A stretch of DNA of 64,000 nucleotides from Symsagittifera roscoffensis (Eukaryota > Xenacoelomorpha > Acoela > Convolutidae). The position numbers and the translations under genes are program-made. The stretch is from NCBI RefSeq assembly GCF_963678635.1, contig NC_087065.1, forward strand, positions 18,863,623 through 18,927,622. The letters are read 5' to 3'. Below the pieces are notes generated by a model. The model had not been told where the DNA came from and did no database searches. It saw only the letters and a list, made by a program, of their open reading frames with translations. Position 1 is the first letter of the stretch. Each line of letters begins with the position of its first letter. Shown piece after piece: positions 1-10,924 of this stretch.

Positions 1-24
1 CCAGTTATTACTTCTTATGAGCAA

Positions 25-225
25 GAGTGCGGTTTTTCCGTCAAAATTTCCATAAAGTTCCTGAAAACGTCTTTTGAGCCTGTTTTATTTGGCAGCCCAG
101 AAAATTTGGCTTAAATAGGATTATTTGGGAGAACTCGGAAAATCAATTTGGTCTACCTAAAAAAACCAGATCCAATCCCTCCTGAGAAAATCTTAGATCC
201 TCCCCTGTCGGGAACCATAGATACA
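25..225. repeat. Diverged arm of foldback repeat family R2
   Basis: The stretch carries phrases shared with better copies of the R2 family (16509-17118, 25807-26156, 28318-28735): GGGAGAACTCGGAAAATCAA, then a GGTC..CCTAAAAAAA segment, ending in TTAGATCCTCCCCTGTC, a degraded form of the family terminus TAGATCCGCCCCTG. Only one arm is present. No coding potential is seen. Confidence 0.55.
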
Positions 226-403
226 ATAAGTTGCGAATTGTTTTTGAAAAGACAAACAACTTAATTGCAACTTTCAGTTTCGTAATTGGAACATTACTAT
301 CTCAATCGTTTATTGATAATGTTGCGTGTTACTTTCATGTGATTTGAATGAACCAATTAAAAGTTGTACGTTTTTAATTAGCTTCGGAAAACATCGTTGT
401 TAC

Positions 404-590
404 CATGATTTTTGGCCTCGGGTGGGAAGAATGGGCCAGGTAATGACATGCTAACACCTTCCAGGAAGGCTAGAACTGCAATTAGCACAACTGCAATTGC
501 TCTTCGTCGTTGGGAAGGAACCTCTTCGCCAGGGCCAGGAGTTGTTGGTAGTAAAGGAACGCCGTCACCGTCGTTGCTTTTTGATTCCAT
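404..590 (-). CDS. First coding exon of a major facilitator superfamily transporter, SLC18B1-like (partial gene)
   Basis: Reading leftwards from the ATG at 590, the exon encodes a polar, Pro/Gly-rich cytosolic N-terminus (MESKSNDGDGVPLLP...) with a basic patch (QRRR), then a first membrane segment (AIAVVLIAVLAFLEGVSMSL) and the motif PGPFFPPEAKNHG. A membrane helix followed by PxPFFPxEA is typical of the vesicular-amine-transporter-like MFS group that includes SLC18B1, which moves polyamine-type substrates across vesicle membranes; that assignment is inference. A donor site (CATG|GTAACA on the minus strand) ends the exon at 404 after 62 codons plus one base. No later exon is visible between it and the left edge, so the gene continues outside the window. 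The high GC of this block against its AT-rich flanks supports coding. An unrelated small membrane protein is the main alternative. Confidence 0.6.
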
Positions 591-880
591 TTCTAGTTAT
601 TTGTCCGATAGATTTTTTTCGCAAACTCAAAATGTCAGAAAGAGAAAGTTGCAAGCATTTTGTAAATCAAATTTTAAAGAAAAGATCAACTATTACCAGT
701 TTTCATTAACAATGTTTTTGAAACGACTTATGTATCAACTTTGAATAAAAATTGTTATAATTGCCATATTGTAACTTATATTTTTTTTCAGTCAGCGATT
801 CCTAGCGAATCTAAAGAATTTGATCGCTCTACAACAGCTAATTTTGACTTCGTAAACTTTAGACTACTCATAACGCATAT
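591..880. other. Upstream flank of the transporter exon, no feature seen
   Basis: This should hold the 5' UTR and promoter of the minus-strand transporter exon. It is AT-rich and I found no clear TATA box, CpG cluster or coding frame. Confidence 0.4.
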
Positions 881-882
881 TA

Positions 883-1320
883 GAATAACAAGACTGCTCT
901 GCTCGTATGTCAAGGCAAAGCCCTGAATAATCCGACTGCCCCCTAATCCAAATCGAAAAGTTTTTGGGAAAATAAAATATCGAAAAACTTCAAACTTTGG
1001 ACAAAATCAAAAATCAAGAGTGAAAATTAATACGACCCTTTAGATACCCTCAGCTCAATTGGGAACAATTTCGTTGTGCGAGATAATTCGCCACGCAAGA
1101 ATAATGCGCTTACGCTTTCAGGTTTATGTCTAAAATCTACAAAGCGCACATAAATTAGTCCAAGGCATGGCCAAATTAGCAATTTTCAAACTCCCCAAAA
1201 CTTTTCAAAAAAAAGATCAGAAATAAAATATCTGTTTAAATTTGATTTCAGCGAGTCAAAATCTTCAATGGGGCTTGAAAATATTTCTTAAAAACTCTTA
1301 TTTCGATCGCCGAAAACTGA
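883..1320 (+). repeat. Family R1 element, 5' part
   Basis: The left end reads CTGCTCGTATGTCAAGGCAA then AGCCCTGAATAATCCGACTG, the head of the most frequent dispersed repeat in this window. The later R1 landmarks follow in order: CTCAATTGGGAACAATTTCG, CGCTTACG, CCAAATTAGCAATTTTCAAA and GACTGAATAAAAAAAAC. Other copies are at 1340, 3205, 4262, 22790, 40240 and 40930. It is non-coding. Confidence 0.7.
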
Positions 1321-1339
1321 CTGAATAAAAAAAACAAGA

Positions 1340-2692
1340 GTGCTTGTATCAGGGGCAAAGCCCAGAAGGTTCCGACTGCACTTTAATTAGTCTCGGACAG
1401 TTTTTGGTAAATTAAATATTGAGAAAAATATGAAATTTAGGCTAATAAAATTTAAAAGAGGTTGCAATTTGAGTCGTGCATGGTTTGAAATAATAAAAGC
1501 AAATAGCTGCCACAATTCAATTTGGAACGATTTTGTAGTGCGACATAATTATACAAGCAGCAGTTTTAGACATATTCATGCCAGATTACTATAGTGGTTA
1601 TGCACACTCGGTTGATAGTGTGTAGAGCAAAATATTGATGCCCCGAGGGACTAGAGTCTAGTAAAAGTGCTCTGAATAAAAAAAACCACCCCGCGCTTAT
1701 ATATTCCAAAATCTGAATAAGCTTTAAATTTTTTCGAAGTATGAACAAAAAAACACACTAATCATAAATATTCTGTTTTTATCGAAATTCGTAACAATGA
1801 ACAGAGCTGTTGCTAAAAGGGCTCTTTTCCAGTTTCCACCTTTCAAAACCGAGTTTTATGTTTGTTTTACGTGTTATTACGGCTAAACGCGTGATGTTAC
1901 GCTGTAAAGTATGTTGAACAAATCTGTTCAAAATTGTCGATTTGTTCACCACGCCAAATTTCATTGCATTATGACAACGTTAAATAGATTTTTCAAAATT
2001 GAATTTGAGAGGGGGGGAACTGGAAAAGAGCCGCTAACAGTTTGATTATCAATTTGCAGGTTTTGACTGTGATTTTTTGCAGCAAATATATTAATCTTTT
2101 TAATATGTTGTTTCATTGAAATTTTAATGAGGTCAAAACTTGGACCTAGCAGACAATTTTCCCCAAATCAGCTCACTTATGGTTGACAATGATTCAATGC
2201 AATGCTCAAGATTACCTTTTTCATCTAAGAGTAAGACAGATAAGTTCGGATAAATTTAGTATTTTGGATAAATTTAGTATTTTCAACTAGCGATTTTTGA
2301 CACAATTTTTCTATATCATTCGAAAAGTTGTTGCCTTGAGTTTAAATTTAGAAATATATTTACTTGTAACCATTTTTGTGAGGGTTTAAAGACTGCCTTT
2401 TTGACTAATGGGACAATTACCGCGCGATATTTTTCGTGCTTAATGCGCAAGCGGAGATTTAATCCGTTTTAGAAATCGTTTCAAATTGGTTGAAAGAAGC
2501 TTATATACCCTAAATGATTTTTTACTAAGAGGGAAATCGATTATTTTAATCTTTTTTGGCGTGTGGGAGGATGATTTTCACAAAAAATCTCAAAATTAAA
2601 AAAAAAATCTTTTTTCTATTACATTTAATTTTTTCATGTTTTTGCTGCTATGTAGATTTTTAAAAGGCTTCGCCCTGATATGAGAAGATTTG
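1340..2692. mobile_element. Family R1 inverted-repeat element, about 1.35 kb, non-autonomous
   Basis: The left end (TGCTTGTATCAGGGGCAAAG at about 1348) is mirrored by the right end (GGCTTCGCCCTGATATGAG at about 2665). Internal landmarks are also mirrored: the left half has GAACGATTTTGTAGTGCGAC, the right half has the reverse-strand CGCGCGATATTTTTCGTGC and GCGTGTGGGAGGATGATTTT. This is the structure of a foldback or long-TIR DNA transposon without its own transposase. The long-frame stretches in it have no domain features. Confidence 0.55.
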
Positions 2693-2850
2693 TTTCATTT
2701 GGATAGTATAGTTTGAAATAATCATATAAACTCGCAAAGTTTACTGCAACTTTCTCTATGGGGTTTCAAATAAAGAACAAATTTTTGTGTTTTAGCAACT
2801 TGGCTTTTGGAAAGTAAATCGAAAAAAAACTGAACGAAAAAAAAATACAA

Positions 2851-3057
2851 ATATGACAAAGCTTTAAAATTTTAGCACATTAAAATTTAATGCTCCATTG
2901 AAAACTTATTCAACTCAATTGAGTTGATTAAATTATCAATTGAAAACTTAATCACCTCAACTGAGTTGGTTTAGTTTTCAAATGCTCAATTGAGTTGATT
3001 ACGTTTCCAATTGAGCATAAATATATAATGTGATGAAGTGTTAAGGCTTTGTCATAT
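2851..3057. mobile_element. 207-bp palindromic foldback element with CAACTCAATTGAGTTG cores
   Basis: The outer ends are inverted: ATATGACAAAGCTTTAAA on the left and TTAAGGCTTTGTCATAT on the right. Inside, ATGCTCCATTGAAAAC mirrors GTTTCCAATTGAGCAT, and the self-complementary core CAACTCAATTGAGTTG or a close variant occurs three times. The whole could fold into one hairpin. No coding potential. Confidence 0.7.
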
Positions 3058-3074
3058 TAATATATATTTATTTT

Positions 3075-3131
3075 AGAAGTTTTACGACATTATTCAGTTC
3101 TAGTAGAACTGAATAATGCCATAAAACTTCT
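3075..3131. repeat. 57-bp near-perfect hairpin
   Basis: The left arm AGAAGTTTTACGACATTATT, continuing CAGTTCTA, pairs with the right arm, which reads as its reverse complement with two or three mismatches (GAACTGAATAATGCCATAAA then ACTTCT). There are about 28 bases per arm and almost no loop. It lies 18 bp beyond the preceding foldback element. Confidence 0.8.
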
Positions 3132-3204
3132 AACTAGTATCAGAAAACGGCTGCTCAATACGTAAAATCGAACAGTTTGCATGTTAGAACCGAATGATAT
3201 TATA

Positions 3205-3560
3205 AAAACAACAGGACCGCTCGTGTATCAATAAAAGCCCTGAGAGTTAAAGCTGATTTCAATTTAAAAAATTAACGATTTTTTTTGTTTTCTCCCCCAC
3301 GCGCTATGTACGCTATGTAAAGTACAAGATGATTTTAAGGTCTAGTAGTTTCATAATAAGGCCAAATGGCTTGCCTCATTTCAATTTGGAACAAAAAAGT
3401 ACGCCTCTTTATTTTTAGTTTTTTGAGCTCCAGAGAGCAACCCATCTTTCAGATGGTGTATAAGTTTCTGTCTAACCCTTTGGTAAAAAGTCGAAATTTA
3501 CTGAATAAAAACAACCCAGAAATCCAAGCATAAATTTTCTGTCACTTTCTTTGAATGACG
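3205..3560 (+). repeat. Family R1 fragment
   Basis: Begins ACCGCTCGTGTATCAATAAA and contains the R1 landmarks CCCCCACGCGCTATGTA, GCCTCATTTCAATTTGGAAC, TTTCAGATGGTATAAG and ACTGAATAAAAACAACCCAG in family order, with internal deletions. Confidence 0.65.
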
Positions 3561-4060
3561 GAACAATGAAGCTAGTATAAGAGACTGGCTGCTCTTAACA
3601 TAACTTAAGTGATGTTGGTTAGTATACTTAGCGTTCTGTGCAGACTTCATAGAGCAACTCTGGACAATTAACTTGACCTTAAAATTTTGGAATGACATTG
3701 AAAACTGAAAGGTTTCTATCAGTCAAAAAACAATTGCGCTTCCCTGGTGTGTCCGTTTAAATTAAGAAAAACCTTGTAGTCCACAACTTCGAAATAAATT
3801 TCAGTAAACAACAAAAACAGAAACGACATTAAATTTCAAAAATTGCGAAAAGACATATTTATTAGAAAGTTTGAGAAGACAGATTATTTTTGGGAAGCCT
3901 TCGATAGAACAAAGAAAATCGCAGCAAATGAAAAATGCAAGCTTTTAATGATTAAAAATTTGAAGAAAAAGTTTGGACACACAGAACAAATAAAAAAGCA
4001 ATGTTCAGAGGAAGAGCAGACTTAGCATATACATTTTACTTTTTAAGCGATCCTAAGTCA
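3561..4060. other. Intergenic, nothing recognised
   Basis: AT-rich sequence. A 60-codon lysine-rich frame at 3843-4025 has no domain, splice or codon-use support and is not called as a gene. Confidence 0.4.
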
Positions 4061-4061
4061 G

Positions 4062-4110
4062 GGGCGGATCTAGGATTTTTTCAAGGGGGTGGGTCGGGTG
4101 TGTTTTCAAA
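4062..4110 (+). repeat. Solo end of foldback family R2
   Basis: CAGGGGCGGATCTAGGATTT followed by a G-rich run matches the R2 terminus. The rest of the element is absent and R1 sequence follows directly. Confidence 0.6.
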
Positions 4111-4261
4111 TTGATTAAATTAGCAATTTTCAAACGCCCGTAATTTTACAAAAAATGATCACTGGTAAAAAAAATTTAAAATGTCTTTCAAGATAATAAT
4201 GTCTTTCAGCTGGTATAAAAAAATTCCGTCAAAAACGCTTAGTTAAGAAGTCAAAAAATGA

Positions 4262-5520
4262 CTGAATAAACAACACTGCTCGTATATCATGGGGCAGCCC
4301 TGATTGTTCCGACTGCACTTAGGGCCAATTGAAAATTTTTTTGTTTGAAAAAGTGTCAAAATAAGTTAAGAAAAAGACGTTTTTTTCATTGTTTCTTCAT
4401 TTTATCGCCCCACACGCTATGTAAAATACTAAGAGTGTATTTAAGGTCTCGTATTATTATACTAGGATTAAATTGCAGGCCTCAATTCAATTTGGAACGC
4501 ATTAATTTGCTTCTTAAACGTGTTATAAGGGCGCAATAAATCGCATTTCCCGTTCCTAGCAAATTTTCTAATTCAGATCTGAAACAATCATTTTCAGATG
4601 TAAATTTCAGATCTAAAATGGAAAGTGAAAGGTTTAAATGATACTTGGATATTTTAAGGATGAGCTATTTCAGATCTAATTTCAGATCTGAAATTTTGCT
4701 TTTCTTATTTTTTTTTTCAGATCTGACAAAATCTGTTTCCGATCTAATTTCAGGCCTGGAATTTTGTTTTTCTTGGTTGTTTCAGATCTGAAAAATCAAT
4801 GATTCCGACTGATCGTTTGCTTTTTTGATACTTTTGTATCTGACAGCTTCTGCTAGCTACTAACAGGTACTCAGCAAAGTCTCCAATGGGAGACTTCTAA
4901 ACTATGTTTTCCCAAGTATGAGGTAAACATTAGAAACGCATAAGTAGCGCATGAAAATCCAAAATTTGATGTGTTTTAACTGTTTTTGAAAACTTTTTAT
5001 CACAGTTGAACTAAAAATTTAGTTAAAAAACAACAATTGGTGAGATTGATCGGAAGTTTTTTACCGCTAGCTAATCTAAACATAATGGTGTATTGCAGAA
5101 ACATCAAAAAAATTTAAAAAATCATTTATGTGCACGAAATGCATAAATCCTATTTTAACGAAATTTCAGATCTAAAGTTTTGTTTATCAAGGTTTTTTCA
5201 GATCTGAAATTTTCTATTTCAGATCCAATTTTCAGATATGAAATGTTTAAGTTCTTATTCAGATATGAATTAAGAATTCCTGATCTGAGAATCAACTACA
5301 ATTTTCAGATCTTGCACAGAAAATCTATTGGGTACGGGTTAAATTATCCAAAATTAGCCAAATTAGCAATTTTCAAACGCCCGTAACATTACGAAAAGTT
5401 ATCAAGGCGAAAATTTTTTTTAAATTTGAGCGTAGGATAACAACATCTCTAAGATAGTATAAAAAAAGTTTCGTCAAAAACGCTGATTTAATAAGACAAA
5501 AAGTGAATGAATAAAGAAAC
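4262..5520 (+). mobile_element. Family R1 copy split by a nested insertion
   Basis: The left part (ACTGCTCGTATATCATGGGG ... CCCCACACGCTATGTAAAAT ... CAATTCAATTTGGAACGC) stops near 4546. The right part resumes near 5341 with CAAAATTAGCCAAATTAGCA, ATTTTCAAACGCCCGTAAC and GTGAATGAATAAAGAAACC. In unbroken R1 copies these blocks are adjacent, so the intervening 790 bp are a later insertion. Confidence 0.65.
4549..5338. mobile_element. 790-bp TIR element with AGATCT-palindrome arrays, nested in R1
   Basis: The ends are inverted: CCCGTTCCTAGCAAATTTTC on the left against the reverse complement of AGAAAATCTATTGGGTACGG on the right. Both flanks are packed with the palindrome TTTCAGATCTGAAA and variants (about ten between 4573 and 4800, about six between 5165 and 5312), while the middle is free of them. 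Subterminal arrays of a short palindrome are usual for DNA-transposon ends where transposase binds. No coding frame. Target-site duplication unclear. Confidence 0.65.
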
Positions 5521-6700
5521 CATACCAAGCAGAATTATTTCTCTCTTTCTTTGAAAGTAGAAACAAAAAAAACCACACTGAGCATAGGTCTTCCGCATTT
5601 TCTTCAAAAGTTGGAACAAAAATTGAAAACAATAGTTTGTCAGAAAAACTAAGCAGAAAAACGAGCCTACAGGTGGTGAAAAATAGGCACGAGTGAAAAA
5701 AAAATCTTTCTGAAAGTCCGCTGCGGTTGATGAAGTAATCAATTTATTTCAGATCTCTCAAACATACAGGAGAAAAGTTGCTGCGATTAATGGTCATTCC
5801 ATTTGTTTGTCAGGTTGTGCTGAAGCCGTCTGATTTGGGTGACGAGTCGCGATCCATCTTGTATGAGGATTTTGAAAATAAGCTCTCAGAATGTAAGATT
5901 GACTAAAAATACTATACGAAAACCGAATTTTTTTGTGACGAGTCGCAATTTTTCGATCTTGAAATTAGAGCGAGGCAGAAACAAAGAAGGATATAGCACT
6001 CAGACTGCAACAGGCAGCTAATAGCGCCACCATCAGGAGTCTGAGAGACCTCGAAGAGAACTACTATTTTCATTGCTTACTGTTCTGAGCCAAAATTATC
6101 TCTCGTTTTACCATGAGTTATTTGAGATAAAATGAATTAAATCAGATAATTTTTTTTTACTTAGGGTAAAAAATTTGAAAAAAACTTGAAATGACGTAAC
6201 TTCTAATAATAGAAAATGTACAATTACTTAAAAGCATAAAAGATATAAAATGAAGTGTGAATTAAGACGTTTGTTTTGAAACGAACACACTAAAAATGAT
6301 TGACCGATGGTCGAATCATGCAATGTGTTGACTGGTATCTAATCAACGCCGAAGATCATATTGATATAATTACAAAAACAAATCACAACTTCTCACACCG
6401 GAAAATATAAAATTTTACGATTAACTAAAACGAATTCCATATACGCCCATTTGCTCCTTCAAAGTAGGAACAAAATTCACAAAGTAGGAAAAAAAAGTAA
6501 TAGGACAGAAAGAAATAATGAAATAAAAACTGAAATTTTGGAGAGTAAAAATTGGGTGAATTTACAGAATTTGAACAAATGAAACCTATTTAAAAAAAAA
6601 CAAATCTGTTCTACAGTCTGTACAACTAACATGTACATAAAAAAATATACAAATGAAGGGAAAAAATGTAAAATATTTTGGTAAAATGTATCAAAGCAAA
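5521..6700. other. Intergenic, little recognised
   Basis: Mostly unique AT-rich sequence. The phrase GTGACGAGTCGC occurs twice (about 5839 and 5935) as a short direct repeat. No supported gene. Confidence 0.4.
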
Positions 6701-6717
6701 TAAAATACTGAGAGTTT

Positions 6718-7708
6718 TCACTTGAAACTCGAATAAAGTTCAACCAAGCAAATTCCGAGTTCTGACTCAATTCTTGAAGAAATTTTACTACTATCGTGGG
6801 TATCCTTAATTGGGAGGTCCAGCGGAAGTACGGGTGTAGGTGCATCCGCTGAGTGAAATTGAGAGTGTTGTCTATATCGGAGTCTGACCTGCTCGTCTCG
6901 ATATGCTAAACTTTTGTGAAGACCAAGATAAATGGTATCGGTGATTAGAGTATGTCTCGTAGGGAAGTCCACTAGTGACGCTAGAAAATCTGCAGAGGAG
7001 TTGTACATAAAGTTGACCATCGGATTAGTATGTGGTTTGTCATCTAACGTTTTTACTTCCGTGGCTGTGTCCTTCTGATCCAGAACGTTATCGATATACC
7101 TTCGTTCACCGAAAAATTTAATAGTGCCCATATTTTTACGAGTTCTAGGCGGTCTTGGTTGGTGTTTCACTGGGAGAAGATCTTCTGGGGTACTGCCATA
7201 ATGGATCGGATTATTTTCCGAGCCAGCTCCCAGCGAAATTTCTGGTAGGTCCGAGCCTTAGGGAGGTACCACGGGTCCAGTCGGGTATGTGGGCCTTGGG
7301 AGTGTAGTTTCGTCACATGTAACACTTTTCTCATGGTTAAGCCCTGACACGGCATTCTGACTAACAGGCATGTTATTGTCTGATATGTCATCGAAATAGT
7401 CCTCGATTATTCCGTCTCATGAATTTTTTAAGGTTTAGAGAAGAAGAGGAAGTACCTGAGGTGTTTTGCGGAGACTCATATATCACTACTAGTTTAGTGG
7501 TCGGCTGGTGGGTTTGTGTAGATGTGGCCGTCTTGAGTGTACCCTGCTTGAACTGGTGTGGTCTCTCCCAATAGTGTTCTTCGGGGGTGAAAACCTCCTT
7601 TTTCCTGCAGAACTCGAAGGTTCTTGACAGGTCAGTCGGGGAGTTACCGAGTGGGGCTGAGGGTAGATTGTCCTCTGAGTCGCTCTGAGGCTCCTTACCA
7701 GCATCCAT
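6718..7708 (-). pseudogene. Retroelement pol C-terminal region, frameshifted
   Basis: Three partly overlapping minus-strand frames (7708-7388, 7391-7167, 7170-6718) form one broken chain. The first starts MDAGKEPQSDSEDNLPSAPL and has FEFCRKKEVFTPEEHYWERP and a basic end (FMRRNNRGLFR). The last is a polar, charged tail. They follow the integrase remnant in the correct order and look like the non-catalytic C-terminal extension of Ty3/Gypsy Pol. The chain is interrupted by at least two frame changes and is not expected to work. Confidence 0.5.
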
Positions 7709-7863
7709 CTAGCTGTCTTCTGCCCCGTCGTGCGATTCCCAATTTCTTGCCCTTTGGTCCGATAGGATAGAAATTTTTTATATAAACGGTTATCAAAGAA
7801 AAACAGGTTTTTTCCATCTGGTGTTTGCAGCTTTATTAAAATGTTTCTCGAAGGGGATGCAAT

Positions 7864-8636
7864 CTAATGAGAGTTGTTTTGTAATTGTGAGGTTCCAAAT
7901 AACTTTTTCAATGAATTTATGGAAGGTTTTGATAACTCGAATGTCAGGGCTAAGAATTTCTTTTTTACAGTATATACAAGTTTTTCTACAACTTCGTTGG
8001 ATCGATGATCTACAATCCGCCCCATCTGTACAATATTTGACTTCGATGTTGAATTTTTTACAGAAAAAAATTCAAATAGTGAGATAAAAAACAGGACCCA
8101 TTGTCTACTCAAATTTTTCTTGGAAATCAAAGAAGATGACAGTAAACGTTTAAGAAGGAAATAACGGAATCTGATGTGGTGTGATTGACCGCTTTTCCAG
8201 AGGGAAATTTTGTGAAACGATCGCTGCAGAGAAGGATGTATTTTTGTTCCCCGAAAAGCGTCCAACGGTCCTGAAGTCTAAATTTAGTTCCTCGCTCGCT
8301 GACGATAACGTGGGATCCGTTCTGAGTAGAACGGATCCGGCATTCAGGCACTGATTACATGACTTCCCATGGTGCTATTTTTCCCGAGCACCAAATGTGT
8401 TCTGCTGAAAACTTCATTGCAATTTCGCCCGGATTGGTTTCATGCAACATTGTGCTGAATGTTCCCCTAGTAGCTGCTGGCTCGAGTCGGCTAACTTGTT
8501 GTCCATGAAAAGGCGGTCGTCTTTCAAAAGAAAGTTTTTTTTTGTAGTTTTTCATGTAGATTTCGTAAACCGCCATCGGTCGTTCATTTCTGATCGTGTT
8601 CATTATGTACCAGATATTCTTGTCGTCTTTTGTCAT
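7864..8636 (-). pseudogene. Retroelement integrase remnant
   Basis: The chain 8636-8355, 8351-8127, 8265-7864 reads through an RNase H/integrase linker (KDDKNIWYIMNTIRNERP; FERRPPFHGQQVSRLEPAA), then the start of the catalytic core with FGEQKYILLCSDRFTKFPSG, where CSDRFTKF is the usual first-Asp strand, and later DHRSNEVVEKLVYTVKKKF, matching the GDHR...E segment that carries the last catalytic Glu. The middle Asp strand is lost at a frame change. Integrase would insert element cDNA; this copy cannot. Confidence 0.6.
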
Positions 8637-9289
8637 GATCTGTAAGAATTTCTTCGAGCAGTGTTTTTCCGGAATAAAAGGGGAGTGAGGTTATTTGAGA
8701 TCCGATTTATATCTCTTCAAAGGTTCGCGTGATTGTTCGAGAAGTGGTCGTCTTTGAGTTTCAGCGCTATATTGTGTTTTTGCGATATAATAATTGATTC
8801 GCCGGTAAATTTATCGACCTTAATTATCCCGGAGACTTCTTTTACTGTGGTTTTAGATCTCGGTTTTGCATAATGAAGTGTAGTAAAACCTTGTCAGTAA
8901 AAGAAATGCTTCTATAGTTGAACTTCGAGTTGAATAGGGTTAAACACTTCGAAGAACAATTTTGGCTCCTATATATGAGTTATTACAAATTTTGATTAAC
9001 TGAGCAATACAAAAGATAAAAGCGGCAATAACTTTACGATTGAATGAGGCTAATGAACTTATTTTAAAATATCGATCAATCAGTTCGCTTAACTTTTCAA
9101 CTCCCGATGGGATATTACTATTAACAAGTGCATTTGAGTATAAAAAGACCGACGGTCTATCGACAGAAATTATATTTACACAGTTAAATTGGACTCCATT
9201 ATATAAGTAATATCGAATTCTGCTGATCGAAGCGACGACATATTTCTCGACGTTTTGAGGGGGGTAAGGCTTTGCCAGTCAGTAATCTA

Positions 9290-9670
9290 GATAAAAGCTA
9301 AGTAAAACCCATGTCTTTCACTGGAAGATGTGAGATTTTAAAATTAAAAAGTAACAATCTGTTTACCCAACGGTTTAATCTGATGTGCATAGTTGTGTTC
9401 CTATGATTGCCTGAAAGGGCTGAAAAGATCCAAGCCGAAAAGGTAGTTTCTAGGCGAAAATGTTATGAGGCCCACACTATGCCCTATAGTTCTAGTTCGT
9501 TGATGGAATACTTCAGTTCAAGGCTATTTTAAAATCTTGAGGCAAATGCCATCGTTTTTCACTGTCCCCCTAGTTGTTCTAAAGTCGCGCCCAGGCCACT
9601 ATGAGAAGCGTCGATTTTTATTCCCGTATTTTCTCTAAGGACGAAGTGTTTGTTTTCTGTTATATCTACA
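9290..9670 (-). pseudogene. Retroelement RNase H remnant
   Basis: Reading leftwards from about 9660 one finds VLRENTGIKIDASHSGLGAT followed by LEQ, the first strand of an RT-associated RNase H with its catalytic Asp (IDAS). Beyond 9560 the frame breaks repeatedly. Its place between the gag piece and the integrase fits the element order. Confidence 0.55.
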
Positions 9671-10630
9671 ATTTCGCACTTCAGTTTTCAAAGGCTATCC
9701 AAAGACTAATATCACTTTTGTAGGCTGATTTTTTGTTTATTAGGGGACAAAAAGGGGAACTAAAAGAAGAAAAATTTGGTTTCACTTTTTATCTTGGTTT
9801 ATTGAGCCAAAAAACAATCGTAACCCGGAGATATCTTTGTTGTCTTTGGGTTTTTGTTAGCGTCGACGTTGCCGACCAACGGTGGTCCTCCATCTTCAGA
9901 GATTTTAAAACGTAACCTTTCTATTTTTTTGTTGTGCATTTTCCCCATTTCACCCGAACAAACTTTTAATAACTCCAAAGATTGATTTACAAGAGTCGGA
10001 AAAACTCCGAACGATTGCAAGGTAATACATTTCCAATTTCCACTTAAACCAATTCAGGCAAAAGGAAGAAGAAATCCTTTGCATTTACTCTCGGGCGCAA
10101 ACAAAGAGCTAAGAAGAATGGATACCGAAGATAACATTGCACAATCGGAGAAAAACGACGAGGATTGTTTTATAAGTCCGATTGATATAACAAGAAAGAG
10201 AGATGGCTCAGTTTTTCTTGATAATTTTTTGATGATAATGTTTCCGGATGATTATTTTTCCCAGGTTATTGATCGTGTCATCTGTGAAACCAAAGTAAAA
10301 ATCTCTGATCCTATTCTCCACTGGGTAAACTTTCAGGTTGAGATATCTGAGTTTAGGTTCGTGTAAGACATTTCATTTTATAAAACTAACTGGGCTCGTA
10401 GAATTTACAGGACTATTCATATTTACTATCATCTCCCATCTCAATCATATGTTCAGAGTCTTAGGTTCCAGTCCGTTCTCGTCATATATAGTTCTAACCT
10501 CAACACTGAGAAATTATCACTTTCACTGTGTCCTTTTTCGTCCCAAGCATTTATCACTCCGCACATTTCTTGACTCTCGCTCCAGGAAATCTCCGGCGAA
10601 ACTTAATTACAATTCTGGATTTTTACAAGA

Positions 10631-10924
10631 TTATTGTTCACAAAGTTTGGCAAAAGGTCTATAGTTACATTCTTTTTTACAAATGATGTCCTTCGCTGGA
10701 CATACATTCAAGTGGTTCTTAGTAATTGTGTTGCCGCACTTCATGCAAGAGTTACTTCTTTCTATATTGAGGCTCGGTTCTTTCTTTATCAGGTTCCTTA
10801 CCTTAAAAGTTTTAAAAGTCGGCCTCATCCGAAAGCAAAAATTTTTTGAAGGAAAAGTATTGGTAAGAAATTCACATTTTTCAGATGAGAAAATGTATAT
10901 TAGTAACCTGAACATTCCATTCAA
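10631..10924 (-). pseudogene. Retroelement Gag nucleocapsid fragment
   Basis: A 97-codon frame ends with CMKCGNTITKNHLNVC, a CX2CX7HX3C knuckle, followed by ICKKECNYRPFAKLC, which resembles a second CX2CX4HX4C knuckle with one residue inserted and its His lost. Paired knuckles of this kind bind RNA in Ty3/Gypsy Gag. The N-terminal part is unusual for Gag and may not belong. Confidence 0.5.

Larger units (their letters stand above)
6718..10924 (-). mobile_element. Decayed Ty3/Gypsy-like retroelement (minus strand)
   Basis: Reading leftwards, fragments occur in gag-pol order: a zinc-knuckle nucleocapsid piece (10631-10924), an RNase H strand (9571-9660), a linker and integrase (7864-8636), and the polyprotein C-terminus (6718-7708). 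The RT domain that should lie between nucleocapsid and RNase H is not recognisable, so it has been deleted or has decayed beyond reading. Frames change several times and stops are frequent. No LTRs could be demarcated by eye. The family differs from the A-rich element at 41.8-59.6 kb in composition and motifs. Confidence 0.7.

Noticed and set aside
3843-4025. 60-codon Lys-rich plus-strand frame
   Set aside because: AT-rich codon use, no splice or motif support, and it lies between repeat fragments.
6718-7391. Separate env gene of the minus-strand retroelement
   Set aside because: No signal peptide, Cys pattern or membrane helix; it reads as the polar C-terminal extension of Pol.
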